The notes under the pieces were generated by a model, which did no database searches, was not told the DNA's origin, and was given only the letters and a program-made list of their open reading frames with translations. The position numbers and the translations under genes are program-made. DNA of 64,000 nt from Verrucomicrobiota bacterium (lineage in GTDB: Bacteria; Verrucomicrobiota; Verrucomicrobiia; Opitutales; Opitutaceae). This document shows, in pieces, positions 1-10,244 of the stretch (position 1 is the first letter of the stretch; every line of letters starts with the position of its first letter). The DNA is taken from contig JACRKC010000129.1 of the NCBI GenBank assembly GCA_016235555.1, positions 1-64,000 on the forward strand. The letters run 5' to 3'.

Positions 1-66
1 GAACCCCACCGGTTTGAGTGCAACACGAGCAACGCTCACGGCGGGGTTCGGCGACCCCGCCCTACA
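1..66. repeat. Short palindromic repeat at window start
   Basis: The stretch opens with GAACCCCACC and contains the compact hairpin GGCGGGGTTCGGCGACCCCG near its end. It lies just past the stop codon of the minus-strand glycosidase-like gene. It fits the general type of palindromes found between genes throughout this window and could also act as a transcription terminator stem, although no T-run follows. Confidence 0.4.
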
Positions 67-82
67 ATCGAGCCGCTTTTAT

Positions 83-2362
83 TCACCCCAGATCCACCGC
101 GACCACCTCGTGATCGAGGATCGAGGGCACGGTGACTTCGAGCCAGTCGCCATCGCGGCGTGCATCCACGGCGCGATTTGCGACGAGCAGTCTGGTCGCA
201 CGCGATGTCGCCCCGGCCGGCAGGCGCACCCGCACCTTTTGCTCGCCCACCGCCATCAACTCGCGGATCGGACCCTTCATCATCATCGGGTTCGTGAGAT
301 TCACGAGGTGCACGGTGAGCGACGCCTTCTGCCGCCATGGCACGACCTCCACCACGCCCGGGCCGCGCACCTCGACCGGCGCGGGCTCGTTGGTGGCCCA
401 CGCGACGGCATTGCGCAGCAGCTTGCCGTGATCGGGATCGAGGATTTCCCAGAACGTGCGGTCGATGTCCCACGGGAAATACACGACTCGCCCGCCAGCC
501 GCTCCGACCTCGCGGAGAAACACCTGCGCGACATCCGTGCGCGGCGTCTTCATGAAGACCTTCTCCATCGGCAGATCGGGATATGATGGAATGAGCGTAA
601 GCGGCGGGTTTAAGAACTTCTCCTTCGCGACGACCTCGAGCCGGTTCACGCCGTGCACGATGCGTGGCGCGTCCTCGAGGCCGGCGAGCAGCGGATGACC
701 CTTCGCGGTGTCGTGCTCGAGCCGCAGATAGGCGTTGCGCATCGGGCCCTCGGTTTTTCCGGTCGCACTGACCCCGAAAAGATCCGCGAGGCCGAAGTCC
801 TTGCGCTTCACACCCCACTCGTCGTGGAGCGACGTGGTCGTGGTCGCGACGAGGCCGCCACCGCGCCGCACGAACGCCCGGAGCTGTTCGCACTGCGCGT
901 CGGACAGCGCGGCGATCGCGGGCAAAATGAGCGTCTTGAAATTCGCGAGGTGCTCCGCGTCGAGCAGCCGGTCGTGCACCATCTCGAACGGGATGCGCGC
1001 CTCGACGAGCGCATGATACCAACCATCGGTCGCATCCTCCCGGCCGCCGCGATTCCCAGGCTCGCCGGGGACGAACCACGCCGTCTGCTGCGAATAAACG
1101 ATCGCCACGCGCGCGAGTGGGCGCTCATGGCGGAGATATTTTTCGTTCGCGGCGCACCACGTGTAGAGTTCCTCGACCGGCTTCAGCCAACGCGGGTCGT
1201 GGATCGCGCCGGCGAATTTCGTGAACCACGGGCGCAGGCCGTTCGCGAGGCCGTTGATCGCCCAGAGGCGGATCTCGGCGCCGTTTTGCACCGAGTCCTT
1301 CCAGCGATACGGCTCCTCGAGGCCGACGCTGAAGATGCCGACGATCGGTTTGCGGCCCATCGTGGCGCGGAATTCCTTGCCGCGTTTGCCGTTGCCCCAC
1401 GGCGGCATCACGCCGCGACGCGCCTGGTGATCCGCCATGAGCGTGGGCGCGAGCTGGCCGATGCGCACCATGTCGAGCCCGCTGCCGGCGCCACCACCGG
1501 TGTTGGGGATGACGCATGAGTCGGGGTTGATCGCGCGCACGGCGTCGTCCCACTTGCGCCAGAGCGCGAAGAGCCGCTCCTGCCGCCATAAAATGTAGGC
1601 GCGGCGCGCGGGATCGGCGGGGCTCGTAGCAGCCGAGGTGACGAGGCTGGCGCGCGGCAGCTCAAACCCGGTAGCCTCGCGGAAATTTTTCCGGCACGCC
1701 TCGCAGTAACACATCCCCGAGCCGTCCCACCGGTTGATGAAGATGCCGTCGGGCTTGTAGCGCGTCATGATCTCGCGCTTCACCTCGGTCATGAAGTCGA
1801 AGTTGTAGGGCCCGAGTCCGCAGGTAACCCACATCTCGGGCGACGCCCAGTGGCGGCGGCGCTGGCCGTCGGCGTTGACGTGGATCCACTCGGGATGCGC
1901 CTTCTCCGCGTCGTCGTAGGTCGCGTGCGGATCGGTGCGCGCGATGACAACCATGCCGAGCTTGCGGCAACCGGCGACGAGCTCGCCGAACACATCGCGT
2001 TCGCCGAGCCACGCGCTGCGGTGGTGAAACGGAATTTGCGTCGGGTAATAGGCGACGCACCCGCCGCCGCTCAGGCACACGGCGTCGGACTTCGTGCGCG
2101 CGAAATAATCGAGCCAGAAGTTGAGATCGAACTTCCCCGCCTGCGGATCGTCCTCAACGAGCGTGAGCTGCGCCCAGCGCATGGGTTTGTCGACCCACGA
2201 AGGCGCAGGTGGGATGGCCGCTGCTGCTGCATTCGTGGAGGCGGCGGCGGTTTCCGCGGCCCGCGCCGGGCGCAGAGTAAACTCACGCAGCGTGACCGCA
2301 GCGCCGGCGACCGCGGTGGTTTTGAGGAAATCGCGACGGGACGGCAGGCTCGAAGACGGCAT
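83..2362 (-). CDS. Tat-exported glycoside hydrolase-like protein with trimerisation (GATase-like) domain
   Basis: A 759-residue protein starting with a twin-arginine signal (SRRDFLKTTAVAGAAVTL), so it is probably exported folded. Residues about 60-400 look like a TIM-barrel of the 'hypothetical glycosyl hydrolase 6' or beta-galactosidase-like type, with many aromatic residues and the stretch GIFINRWDGSGMCYCEACRK, common in these proteins. Residues about 410-600 resemble the beta-galactosidase trimerisation domain, a class I glutamine amidotransferase-like fold (LARVAIVYSQQTAWF, then ALSDAQCEQLRAFVRRGGG). The substrate cannot be told from the sequence; plant or algal glycans are plausible for this group. 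It stands alone and is transcribed away from glyQS. Confidence 0.75.
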   Translation of the reverse strand: MPSSSLPSRRDFLKTTAVAGAAVTLREFTLRPARAAETAAASTNAAAAAIPPAPSWVDKPMRWAQLTLVEDDPQAGKFDLNFWLDYFARTKSDAVCLSGGGCVAYYPTQIPFHHRSAWLGERDVFGELVAGCRKLGMVVIARTDPHATYDDAEKAHPEWIHVNADGQRRRHWASPEMWVTCGLGPYNFDFMTEVKREIMTRYKPDGIFINRWDGSGMCYCEACRKNFREATGFELPRASLVTSAATSPADPARRAYILWRQERLFALWRKWDDAVRAINPDSCVIPNTGGGAGSGLDMVRIGQLAPTLMADHQARRGVMPPWGNGKRGKEFRATMGRKPIVGIFSVGLEEPYRWKDSVQNGAEIRLWAINGLANGLRPWFTKFAGAIHDPRWLKPVEELYTWCAANEKYLRHERPLARVAIVYSQQTAWFVPGEPGNRGGREDATDGWYHALVEARIPFEMVHDRLLDAEHLANFKTLILPAIAALSDAQCEQLRAFVRRGGGLVATTTTSLHDEWGVKRKDFGLADLFGVSATGKTEGPMRNAYLRLEHDTAKGHPLLAGLEDAPRIVHGVNRLEVVAKEKFLNPPLTLIPSYPDLPMEKVFMKTPRTDVAQVFLREVGAAGGRVVYFPWDIDRTFWEILDPDHGKLLRNAVAWATNEPAPVEVRGPGVVEVVPWRQKASLTVHLVNLTNPMMMKGPIRELMAVGEQKVRVRLPAGATSRATRLLVANRAVDARRDGDWLEVTVPSILDHEVVAVDLG

Positions 2363-2403
2363 GGGGCGAAGGGGTTGATTCGTTGTTACCGCGCCGGTCT
2401 TTT

Positions 2404-2477
2404 TTGAACAGGAAGAACGGGAAGGTCGGGAAGAAATTCCTTCTGCTTTTCCCGTTCTTCCCGGCCTTCCTGTTCAA
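2404..2477. repeat. Palindromic repeat, family I, copy 1
   Basis: A 74-bp inverted repeat that begins TTGAACAGGAAG and ends CTTCCTGTTCAA. A second copy of the same length (47310-47383) sits inside a PIN-toxin gene and breaks it. This copy occupies the divergent gap between the glycosidase-like gene and glyQS, where promoters for both would be expected. Confidence 0.85.
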
Positions 2478-2533
2478 GTCCGCTGACTGGGGAATTGACC
2501 GCGCGCCCGGCGCGCGGCTAACTCTCGCGCCTT

Positions 2534-4063
2534 ATGTCCGCTGAATCCGCCAATCCCGCCGTCAACATGGATGCCATCGTGTCGCTCGCGAAGCGCCGCG
2601 GCTTCATCTTCCAGTCGTCCGAAATCTACGGCGGTCTCAACGGCTTCTTCGACTACGGCCCCCTCGGCTCCGAGCTCAAGAAGAACATCCGCGACTGCTG
2701 GTGGAACGACATGGTGCGCCGCCGCGACGACGTCGTGGGTGTCGAGACCTCCATCATCATGCACCCGAAGGTATGGGAAGCGTCGGGCCACGTCGCCGGC
2801 TTCACCGATCCGCTCGTGGACTGCAAGGTGAGCAAGCAGCGTTATCGCGCGGACCAGTTGTTTTTCGCCGCAGTCGTGGTCGACGGCAAAACAGTCGGCT
2901 ATGTGTCCGCCCTTGAGAGTGAGAAGACCACCGAGGACCTCCAGGCCGCCGCCGAGACCTTCAAACGCAAGAAAGCCATCCAAGGCACGCTCGCGCCCGT
3001 CGCGCCCCGCGATTTCACCGAGGCGAAGCCCGAAGAGTGGGCGCTCATCCCCTCCCCCGCCACCGGCGAGCCCGGCAGCCTCACCGAGCCGCGCGCGTTC
3101 AACATGATGTTCGAGACACACGTCGGCCCGATGCGCGACTCCGCCTCGGTCGCCTACCTCCGCCCGGAGACGGCGCAGGGCATGTTCGTCGATTTCAAGA
3201 ACGTGGTCGACACCGGCCGCGTGAAGCTGCCCTTCGGCATCGCGCAAATCGGCAAGTCGTTCCGCAACGAGATCACGCCGCGCAACTTCATCTTCCGCTC
3301 GCGCGAGTTCGAGCAGATGGAGATGGAATATTTCATCCACCCCGACGCCGACTGGTTCAAGTGCCACGAGGACTGGCTCGCGTGGTGCAAGGCCTGGCTC
3401 ATCTCGATCGGCCTGCCCGAATCGCACCTCTCGCTCTACGAGCACAAGAAGGAGAAGCTCGCGTTCTACTCGCGCCGCACGGTGGACATCATGTTCAACT
3501 ACCCGTTCGGCGTGCAGGAGCTGTGGGGCATCGCCGCGCGCAGCGACTACGATCTGAAGCAGCACCAGCAGTTCAGCGGCGTGCCGCAGACGTGGTTCGA
3601 CGAGGCGACGAAGCAGAAAGTCGTCCCCCACGTGATCGAGCCCGCCGTGGGCGTCGACCGCATTTTGCTCGCCGTGCTCTGCGCCGGCTACGCGGAGGAG
3701 GACGTGAAGGACGAGAAGGGCAACGTCGAGAAACGCACCGTGCTCCGCCTCTCGCCGCGTGTCGCGCCGGTGAAGGTCGCCGTGCTCCCGCTCCTCAAGA
3801 ACAAGGAGGCGCTGGTCGGCCGTGCCAAGGCGCTCTACCAGAAACTGCAGCGCCGCTACGCGGTGTTCTACGACGACGGCGGCGCCATCGGCCGCCGCTA
3901 CCGCCGCCAGGACGAAATCGGCACGCCGTGGTGCGTGACGATCGACTTCGATACGATCGAGAAGCCGGGCGACACGTTCACGCTGCGCGAGCGCGACTCG
4001 ATGCAACAACGCCGCCTCAACGAGGCGGAGCTCTTCGCACTGTTGGAAGAGAAGGTGTATTGA
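2534..4063 (+). CDS. glyQS: Glycine--tRNA ligase, dimeric class II type
   Basis: A 509-residue cytoplasmic enzyme that charges tRNA-Gly with glycine using ATP. It is of the single-chain, alpha2 dimeric type (as in eukaryotes, archaea and many bacteria), not the split GlyQ/GlyS tetramer. Visible family features are the N-terminal [20 protein letters not shown], the class II motif 2 region [20 protein letters not shown] at about residue 240-260, motif 3 ending in VGVDR, and a C-terminal anticodon-binding domain ([15 protein letters not shown] onward). The length is normal for the family. The start ATG is followed at once by the conserved N-terminal region. It stands alone. Confidence 0.97.
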   Translation: MSAESANPAVNMDAIVSLAKRRGFIFQSSEIYGGLNGFFDYGPLGSELKKNIRDCWWNDMVRRRDDVVGVETSIIMHPKVWEASGHVAGFTDPLVDCKVSKQRYRADQLFFAAVVVDGKTVGYVSALESEKTTEDLQAAAETFKRKKAIQGTLAPVAPRDFTEAKPEEWALIPSPATGEPGSLTEPRAFNMMFETHVGPMRDSASVAYLRPETAQGMFVDFKNVVDTGRVKLPFGIAQIGKSFRNEITPRNFIFRSREFEQMEMEYFIHPDADWFKCHEDWLAWCKAWLISIGLPESHLSLYEHKKEKLAFYSRRTVDIMFNYPFGVQELWGIAARSDYDLKQHQQFSGVPQTWFDEATKQKVVPHVIEPAVGVDRILLAVLCAGYAEEDVKDEKGNVEKRTVLRLSPRVAPVKVAVLPLLKNKEALVGRAKALYQKLQRRYAVFYDDGGAIGRRYRRQDEIGTPWCVTIDFDTIEKPGDTFTLRERDSMQQRRLNEAELFALLEEKVY

Positions 4064-4074
4064 GCGCCTGAAAG

Positions 4075-4140
4075 CAGGTCAGGTCTCTGACCTGCCCATT
4101 TCGCGACGCAGATCCCCACAGGCGGGTCACAGACCCGCCC
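4075..4140. repeat. Palindromic repeat, family G, copy 1
   Basis: Two adjoining hairpins, CAGGTCAGGTCTCTGACCTG and GGCGGGTCACAGACCCGCC, between glyQS and the SNF2 gene. A similar arrangement with the second hairpin recurs at 25991-26056. A short version (GGTCACAGACC core) occurs near 31160. Confidence 0.7.
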
Positions 4141-4170
4141 GACCCCAAGCCTCCGCCGCCCGCACCCCCG

Positions 4171-7100
4171 ATGTCCGCCAAGAAAAAAGCCTCCGGCGGC
4201 CTCGAGGTGCGCACCCCCGAGGCCCGCGCCAAGCTCGTTGCCTGGTTCGACAAACTCGATCCCGCCACCTGCCAGCGCGGCCAGACCTACTACGAAAATG
4301 GCCACGTGCTCGCCGCCTGGGCCGACGCCGATCACTACGTGTGCGCCGATGTGCGCGGCCAGGAGACCTACCAGGTCACGCTCTTCCTCACGCGCGGCAC
4401 GTGGACCTCCGAATGCAGCTGTCCCATCGGTGGCGGTTGCAAACACACCGCCGCCGCCGCCCTCGCGTGGATCGCCAGCGAGGGAGCGGACATCGACGAG
4501 GAGCCGATGGAGGAGGACGCATTCGAGCTGCCGTCCGCCGCCACGCTGGCGGATCTCCGGAGCTGGGCGCTGCCACCCTCCGCCGCGAAACCGGCGGACG
4601 CCACCAGGAAGAAAAATACGTTTCGCGAGCAGTGGACCGCCAAGCTCGCGGACAAACTCGGCCGTCCGCTCACCGCCGAGGAGGGCCGCCTGCTCGGGCA
4701 GCTCTCCGCGCTCTTCAACCGCCTCGTGCAGGCCTGGGGCCATCTGCGCCGCGACGATCTGATTCACCACGGGTTTGGCGCGGCGGTCCCGCCCGGCGGC
4801 GACGAGTGGTCGCCCCTGTTCCAAGGCTGGTGGCTGCCCCAGAGCCCGCCGCGCGATCCGTGGGCGCTGTGGCAGTTCCTCGCGTTCTCCCTCGAGCGCA
4901 ACGGCCAGCCGATCCCCGCGGTGTTCCAGCCGATGACCGATCTCGCCCCGGTGCGCCAGCGCATCGGGCAACTCCTCCTGCGCGCCGAGCTCGACACCTG
5001 GCGCCGCGCCCTCGCGGCGGCTCCCACCCCGGCCGCGGCCGGGCCGGCTTACGTGCGCGCCAATCCCGCCGAATCGATCAAGGGCCTGCGCGTGCGGCTC
5101 GACTCCAAGGGAGTCTTTCTCATCGAGCAACGCGCCGCTTCCGCCAAGGGATGGAAGACCGCCACGCAGACGATGTTCCGCCACCTCGCCAACGCCTTCG
5201 GCAGCGACCTCGAACATCTGCCCGGCGCCGAGCGCACGCTCGCCACCCTCCTGGCGACCGAAGCCCGCAAAAATCTCTACGGCATCCAGCGCGCCCTGCC
5301 CGCCGAACTCGCCGGCCTCATCCTCGCGACGCCGGAGCTCCACGCGCTGCTCTTCAGTCCCGGCGGATCGCCGCTGCCGGTCGCGCCCGCCGCGCTGGTG
5401 CGCGAAGCCGTGCCCTCCCCGACGACCTCCGAGCGGCTCGAGCTCCGCCTCGTCACACCGGACGGACGCGACGCGGCGCCCGCCGTGCCGGTCGTGACCG
5501 CGCCTGGCACGCACTATTTTTTCGAGGAAACACTCTGGCCCGGCCCGCCGCCCGTGCCCGCGTCCACGCTCCCGGTCGTCGCGCTGGCCGAGCCCGACCT
5601 CGCGCTGCGCCTGCGCGCGACCGGCCTGCGGCTGCCGGCGTCGCTCGAACCGAAAATCAAACGCGCCGTGCTCCGCCCGCTGCTCCGCTGCTGGCTCGAA
5701 GAATCGAAGGACGGCTACAGCGCCGACCAGTTCTTCGCCCACCTCATCGCGCGCTCCGACGACCCGCCGTGCGCGCAGACCTGGGCCGGCTTCAACGGCT
5801 GGCAATGGTGCAAAGACCAGGCCCCGCCCCCGCGTCGTCCCGACGATCCGTTTCTCGAACTCGACCTCTCCGCCGCCAACGCCGTGGGCGCGCGCTTCGG
5901 CGAGTTCCGGCTCGTCTGGCAGGACTGGCACCAGGCCTGGTTTCGCATCGCCTCGCGCAATTTCCCCGATGAGTTCGCCACGTGGCACGCCACGCTCCCG
6001 CCCGGCGTCGCGATCGAACTCTCCCCCAACCTCGCCGGCCTGCTCGACGCCCCGTTGCGCGCCACCGTGGATTTCTCGGCCATCCCGGCCGAAGGCGCCG
6101 GGCACGACTGGTTCGACCTCACGGTCGCGCTCCGCGTCGAAGACACCACGCTCACCGCCGAGGAAATCGCGTTGTTGCTGAAGTCGCGCGGCAAATGGGT
6201 GCGCCTCAAACGCGGCTGGCGCCGTCTCGAACTCGCCGCCGGCGCCGGCATCACCTCGGCCGACGAAGCCGCCGCCACGCTCGACCGCCTCGGCCTCGGC
6301 GCCGCCGACGTGCTCGAAACCGGCAAGTCCGCCACGCACCGCCTGCACGCGCTCCAGCTCGCGGGCGAGGCCGCCGCGCTCGAGTCGCGCGACGCGAAAC
6401 TCGCCGCCGGTTTGCGCGACCGCGCCGCGCGCCTCGCCGCCATCGCGCCGCCCGCCCTCCCCGCCGGCCTCACCGCCACGCTGCGCCCGTATCAGGTCGA
6501 GGGCTTTCATTTTCTCGCCCACCTCGCCGCGCAAGGCTTCGGCGGCGTGCTCGCCGACGACATGGGCCTCGGCAAAACGGTGCAAACCCTCGCCTGGCTC
6601 CTGCACCTGCGCGCCACCAGTAGCCGCGAGCGTGAGCGAGTGGATTCACCCTTCCGCGCCCTCGTCGTGTGCCCGAAAAGCGTCACGCACGGCTGGCTCG
6701 CCGAGACCGCACGCTTCGCCCCCGCGCTCACCGCCGCCGCCTTCACACCCGCACTCGCCGCCGCCAAGCCCCCCTCTCCCAGCTCCAATCTGCCCTCGCC
6801 CATCACCGATCTCCTCGTCGCCAACTACACCCAGCTCCGCCTCGCCGCTGACTGGTTTCAATCGATCGCGTGGGATGCCGTCGTGCTCGACGAAGGCCAG
6901 TTCATCAAAAATCCCACGAGCCAGGGCGCCGCCGCCGCGCGCGCCCTCCCCGCGCGCCATCGCCTCGTGCTCACCGGCACGCCCGTCGAAAACCGCCTCA
7001 CGGATTTGTGGAGCCTGTTCGCCTTCGCCCAGCCCGGCCTGCTCGGCACGCAGCCCGCCTTCAAGCGGCAGTATCCCGCCGACGATGCCGCCGCCCTCGC

Positions 7101-7887
7101 CCGCCTCCGCCGCCGCTCGCATCACTTCCTGCTGCGCCGCACGAAGGCCCAGGCCGCGCCCGATCTGCCGCCGCGCACCGAAGACGATCTCGTCGTCGAA
7201 CTCGAGCCCGCCCAGCGCAAGCTCTACGACGCCGAACTCAAGCGCGCCCGCGCCACGCTCCTCGGCATCGAGACCGACCGCGCGCTCGACCAGGTGCGCT
7301 TCAACATCCTCGCGAGCCTCCTGCGCCTCCGCCAGATCTGCTGCCACCCCGCGCTCATCGACCCCGCGCACGCCGACACCCCCAGCGCCAAGCTCGACGC
7401 CCTCCTCGAGCGCCTCGAAGAACTCAAGGAGGAAGGCCACCAAGTCCTCGTCTTCAGCCAGTTCGTCGAGATGCTCGAACTCATCCGCGCCCGCCTCGCC
7501 GCCGCGGAGATCGGCCACCTGATCCTCACCGGCGCCACGGAAAACCGCGCCGCGCTCGTCGACACGTTTCAGACCGACCGGACGAAAACCGTTTTCCTGC
7601 TCTCGCTGAAGGCCGCCGGGTTCGGCCTCAATCTCACCGCCGCCAGCTACGCGATCCTCTACGACCCGTGGTGGAACCCCGCCGTCGAGGCGCAGGCCAT
7701 CGACCGCACGCACCGCATCGGCCAGACCAGGCCCGTGATCGCCTACCGTCTGCTCGCCGACAACACCGTGGAGCAGAAAATCCGCGCCCTCCAAAAGGAA
7801 AAAGCCGCGCTGGCCAGCGCCGTCGTGCAGGAGGAATCGCTCGCGAGCGTGATGGACCTCGACAGCCTGCGGAAAATCCTCGCCTGA
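4171..7887 (+). CDS. SWIM zinc-finger SNF2/Rad54-family helicase
   Basis: A 1238-residue DNA-dependent ATPase of the bacterial SNF2 family. The N-terminal SWIM zinc finger has the pattern CSCPIGGGCKH at about residues 82-92. A long middle region is followed by the two RecA-like lobes: Walker A DDMGLGKTVQT near residue 790, the DEAH-box equivalent VVLDEGQFIKN near 905, motif III LVLTGTPVENRLTDLWSLF, and C-terminal helicase motifs ending in IDRTHRIGQTRPV near 1178. Such proteins remodel protein-DNA complexes or help transcription and repair; the partner is unknown. One odd point: codons about 817-825 (SSRERERVD) are a half-copy of palindromic repeat family O, lying between motifs I and Ia. Long antisense frames here are codon shadows. 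Confidence 0.9.
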   Translation: MSAKKKASGGLEVRTPEARAKLVAWFDKLDPATCQRGQTYYENGHVLAAWADADHYVCADVRGQETYQVTLFLTRGTWTSECSCPIGGGCKHTAAAALAWIASEGADIDEEPMEEDAFELPSAATLADLRSWALPPSAAKPADATRKKNTFREQWTAKLADKLGRPLTAEEGRLLGQLSALFNRLVQAWGHLRRDDLIHHGFGAAVPPGGDEWSPLFQGWWLPQSPPRDPWALWQFLAFSLERNGQPIPAVFQPMTDLAPVRQRIGQLLLRAELDTWRRALAAAPTPAAAGPAYVRANPAESIKGLRVRLDSKGVFLIEQRAASAKGWKTATQTMFRHLANAFGSDLEHLPGAERTLATLLATEARKNLYGIQRALPAELAGLILATPELHALLFSPGGSPLPVAPAALVREAVPSPTTSERLELRLVTPDGRDAAPAVPVVTAPGTHYFFEETLWPGPPPVPASTLPVVALAEPDLALRLRATGLRLPASLEPKIKRAVLRPLLRCWLEESKDGYSADQFFAHLIARSDDPPCAQTWAGFNGWQWCKDQAPPPRRPDDPFLELDLSAANAVGARFGEFRLVWQDWHQAWFRIASRNFPDEFATWHATLPPGVAIELSPNLAGLLDAPLRATVDFSAIPAEGAGHDWFDLTVALRVEDTTLTAEEIALLLKSRGKWVRLKRGWRRLELAAGAGITSADEAAATLDRLGLGAADVLETGKSATHRLHALQLAGEAAALESRDAKLAAGLRDRAARLAAIAPPALPAGLTATLRPYQVEGFHFLAHLAAQGFGGVLADDMGLGKTVQTLAWLLHLRATSSRERERVDSPFRALVVCPKSVTHGWLAETARFAPALTAAAFTPALAAAKPPSPSSNLPSPITDLLVANYTQLRLAADWFQSIAWDAVVLDEGQFIKNPTSQGAAAARALPARHRLVLTGTPVENRLTDLWSLFAFAQPGLLGTQPAFKRQYPADDAAALARLRRRSHHFLLRRTKAQAAPDLPPRTEDDLVVELEPAQRKLYDAELKRARATLLGIETDRALDQVRFNILASLLRLRQICCHPALIDPAHADTPSAKLDALLERLEELKEEGHQVLVFSQFVEMLELIRARLAAAEIGHLILTGATENRAALVDTFQTDRTKTVFLLSLKAAGFGLNLTAASYAILYDPWWNPAVEAQAIDRTHRIGQTRPVIAYRLLADNTVEQKIRALQKEKAALASAVVQEESLASVMDLDSLRKILA
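6620..6643 (+). repeat. Half-copy of palindromic family O, in frame inside the SNF2 gene
   Basis: The 24 bases starting GTAGCCGCGAGCGTGAGCGA match, without mismatch, one arm of the full palindrome at 23101-23156 read on the other strand. Here they are read as coding sequence (…SSRERERVD…) in a loop position between helicase motifs I and Ia. The second arm is absent. Confidence 0.7.
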
Positions 7888-7943
7888 AGCGCCCGCGTCA
7901 TCCTGCGGTTGCGACCGCGCGGACACCGCGCATAGTTCGCGCC

Positions 7944-8516
7944 ATGAACGCCCGCCCCGCCCTCCGTTTCGCTGCCACCCTTTGGTTGCTGCTTCCCCTC
8001 GCCGCCTTCGCCGCGAAGTCCCCCGACGAACAGCGCGCCGACACCCGTAAGATGCGCGACGACGTCCTCGCCGAGATCTACAAGGCCAACCCGGCCGTGA
8101 AGGAGAAGGTGAAGAAGTCGGTCGGCTACGCGGTGTTTTCCAATGTCGGCGTGAACGTCATCTTCGCGAGCTTCGCCGGCGGCAAGGGCCTGGTCGTAAA
8201 GAAAGGCACGCTCAAGGACACCGAGACGTTCATGAAGATGGGCTCGGTGGGCATCGGCATCGGACTCGGCGTGAAGGATTTTCGGGCGCTCTTCATTTTC
8301 ACCGACAAGGCCAAGCTCGACGCCTTCATCGAGAAGGGCTGGGACTTCAGCGGCCAGGCCGACGCCGCGGCGAAGTCCGATGACAAGGGCGCCGCATTCG
8401 CCGAGGCCGGCACCGTGCTCCCCGGTGTGGAGGTCTACCAGCTCACGAAAAACGGCGTGGCGCTACAGGCGACGCTCCAGGGCACGAAATACTGGCGCGA
8501 CAAGGATTTGAACTGA
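7944..8516 (+). CDS. Secreted lipid-binding SYLF-domain protein
   Basis: A 190-residue protein with an N-terminal signal peptide (FAATLWLLLPLAAFAA) and one SYLF/Ysc84 domain, recognised by VKKSVGYAVFSNVGVNVIF, GGKGLVVKKG and IGIGLGVKDFRALFIFTDK. This domain binds phosphoinositides in eukaryotes; in bacteria the proteins are periplasmic or outer-membrane associated and their role is poorly known. The ATG at 7944 is chosen because it opens the signal peptide; the frame stays open further upstream but runs there as a shadow of the helicase gene. A palindrome separates it from the convergent radical SAM gene. Confidence 0.88.
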   Translation: MNARPALRFAATLWLLLPLAAFAAKSPDEQRADTRKMRDDVLAEIYKANPAVKEKVKKSVGYAVFSNVGVNVIFASFAGGKGLVVKKGTLKDTETFMKMGSVGIGIGLGVKDFRALFIFTDKAKLDAFIEKGWDFSGQADAAAKSDDKGAAFAEAGTVLPGVEVYQLTKNGVALQATLQGTKYWRDKDLN

Positions 8517-8600
8517 AGGTGGGCAGGCACGTCCCCGTGCCTGCATTCTGCGGATCGACACCGATCGCCCATGCGGGTGCAGGGACGCACCCGCCCACCT
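8517..8600. repeat. Palindromic repeat, family E; possible two-way terminator
   Basis: An inverted repeat opening AGGTGGGCAGGCACGTCCCC and closing with the mirrored GCGGGTGCAGGGACGCACCC GCCCACCT. It exactly fills the gap between two convergent genes, so it could end transcription from both sides. The same arm motif (GGTGGGCGGGCCCGTCCCCG) occurs after the oxidoreductase gene at 40680. Confidence 0.75.
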
Positions 8601-10156
8601 CACGCGCCCGCATGTCGTGCCTGCCGGTGCGCGAGCGGCGCGGCGGCAGCCGGTGCCCGATTGAAGCGCGCGAGCACGTCCGCGGCGACATGCGCCCGCA
8701 ACGCCGCCGGCACATCTTTCTGTCCGGCGCGCTGTGCATCGCGCGCGAGCGATGTCGCCACCACGGCTTCGGTGAGCCCGCGCTCACGCACGAGAAACTC
8801 CCACACCCGCTCCATGAGCCGCGCCAGCGCGATGCCGTGGTGCCGGCCTTCGTGCGTGTGGAACCAATCGCTGAACCGCATGAACTCCCCGAACGGTGAC
8901 GCCGCCGTCGTCGCGTTCGATCCGCCACTCCAGAACAACGCCAGCGTTTCGACGAAGTTCCCGCTGTTGCCCACGAGATCCCACATGCGCGCGAAGCGCC
9001 GCAGCCGTTGCATCGCGGGAAAGTCGAGCAGGCGGTTTTGCAGCAGCTCGTAGGGCGGCAGCGGCGAATACACCATGCCCCACTCCGCATCGTGCCGCCC
9101 GATCGGCGTGCCGCGCAGGCGTTTCAGGATGCCAACCTGGATTTCCTGCGGCCGCAGCGCCACGAGCCGGTCGAACCCCGCCGCAAAACTCTCCCATGTC
9201 TCGCCCGGCAATCCAACGATGAGATCGGCGTGGATATGCACGCCAGTCGACTCGCGGAGGAAGCGGAAGTTGTCCTCGAGTTTCGCGTAGTCCTGCCGGC
9301 GGCTGATGAGCGCCGCGACCTCCGGGTTGAACGTCTGGATGCCCACCTCGAATTGCAGTGCGCCGGGCGGAAATTTCGCGATCAGCTCGCGCAACGCCGG
9401 CGGCAGCCGGTCCGGGATCATCTCGAAATGCAGAAACAACCCCGGCCGCAGCCGTGCGAGGAAGAACTCGAGGATCGCGCGGCTCACGCCGAGGTTCAGG
9501 TTGAACGTGCGGTCGACGAACTTGAAGTGCTGCACGCCGCGCGCGAGCAGCCGCGCGAGCGCCGCGAGGAACGCGTCGAGCGGAAATTGCCGCACCGGGA
9601 TGTCGAGCGACGAGAGGCAGAACTCGCATTCGAACGGACACCCGCGCGACGCCTCCACGTAGATCAACCGGTGCGCGATGTCGGCGTCGGTGTAGTCGTC
9701 GTAGGGCAGCGCGACGCTCGCGAGCGCCGGCAGCGGCGCGGCGATGATCTTGTCCACGGGCCGCGCGCCCCCGAGCACGGCGCGGCAGAGCTGGGCAAAC
9801 GCGAGGTCGCCCTCGCCCGTGATCGTGTAGTCGGCGAGGCGGACGATTTCCTGCGCCGCGGTCTCGTGGCTCACCTCGGGGCCGCCGAGCACCACGACGA
9901 GATCGGGGCGGAGTTTTTTCAACAGCGCGACGAGCTCGGTGGTCGGCGTGACGTTCCAGATGTAGACGCCGAGGCCGACGATCCGCGGCTCCAGCGCGAG
10001 CAACCGCTCCGCCACGTCGAGCGGGCGTTCGTTGATCGTGAATTCCGCCAGCGCCGCGCGCGACCGCAGCTCGCCGAGGTTGGCGAGCAGATAGCGCAGC
10101 CCGAACGAAGCGTGGATGAACTTCGCATTAAGTGTGGCGAGCACGAGGTCGGGCAT
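8600..10156 (-). CDS. B12-binding domain radical SAM protein (DUF4080 type)
   Basis: A 518-residue protein from the ATG at 10156. Residues 1-140 form a cobalamin-binding Rossmann-like domain ([20 protein letters not shown], then VGLGVYIWN and [11 protein letters not shown]). A radical SAM domain follows with the cluster motif GCPFECEFC, where three cysteines bind a 4Fe-4S cluster, and a C-terminal DUF4080-like region. Proteins like this carry out radical methylation or related chemistry on unknown substrates. The upstream 30 codons in the same frame are rejected because they overlap the divergent neighbour's start and lack family resemblance. It ends inside the family E palindrome. Confidence 0.88.
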   Translation of the reverse strand: MPDLVLATLNAKFIHASFGLRYLLANLGELRSRAALAEFTINERPLDVAERLLALEPRIVGLGVYIWNVTPTTELVALLKKLRPDLVVVLGGPEVSHETAAQEIVRLADYTITGEGDLAFAQLCRAVLGGARPVDKIIAAPLPALASVALPYDDYTDADIAHRLIYVEASRGCPFECEFCLSSLDIPVRQFPLDAFLAALARLLARGVQHFKFVDRTFNLNLGVSRAILEFFLARLRPGLFLHFEMIPDRLPPALRELIAKFPPGALQFEVGIQTFNPEVAALISRRQDYAKLEDNFRFLRESTGVHIHADLIVGLPGETWESFAAGFDRLVALRPQEIQVGILKRLRGTPIGRHDAEWGMVYSPLPPYELLQNRLLDFPAMQRLRRFARMWDLVGNSGNFVETLALFWSGGSNATTAASPFGEFMRFSDWFHTHEGRHHGIALARLMERVWEFLVRERGLTEAVVATSLARDAQRAGQKDVPAALRAHVAADVLARFNRAPAAAAPLAHRQARHAGA

Positions 10157-10244
10157 GCGCGGCGGAACCGTAGCGCAGCCCGCCGCGATGCAAAGCCGAG
10201 TTTTCGCCTTCCGCGCCACCGCACGGACGCGCAAAGTCCGCTGC

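Noticed and set aside
3898-6606. 902-codon open frame on the minus strand, antisense to glyQS and the SNF2 gene
   Set aside because: It is a codon shadow of a GC-rich gene: its translation is low-complexity Arg/Gly/Glu/Ala and has no domain, while the plus strand holds a full helicase.
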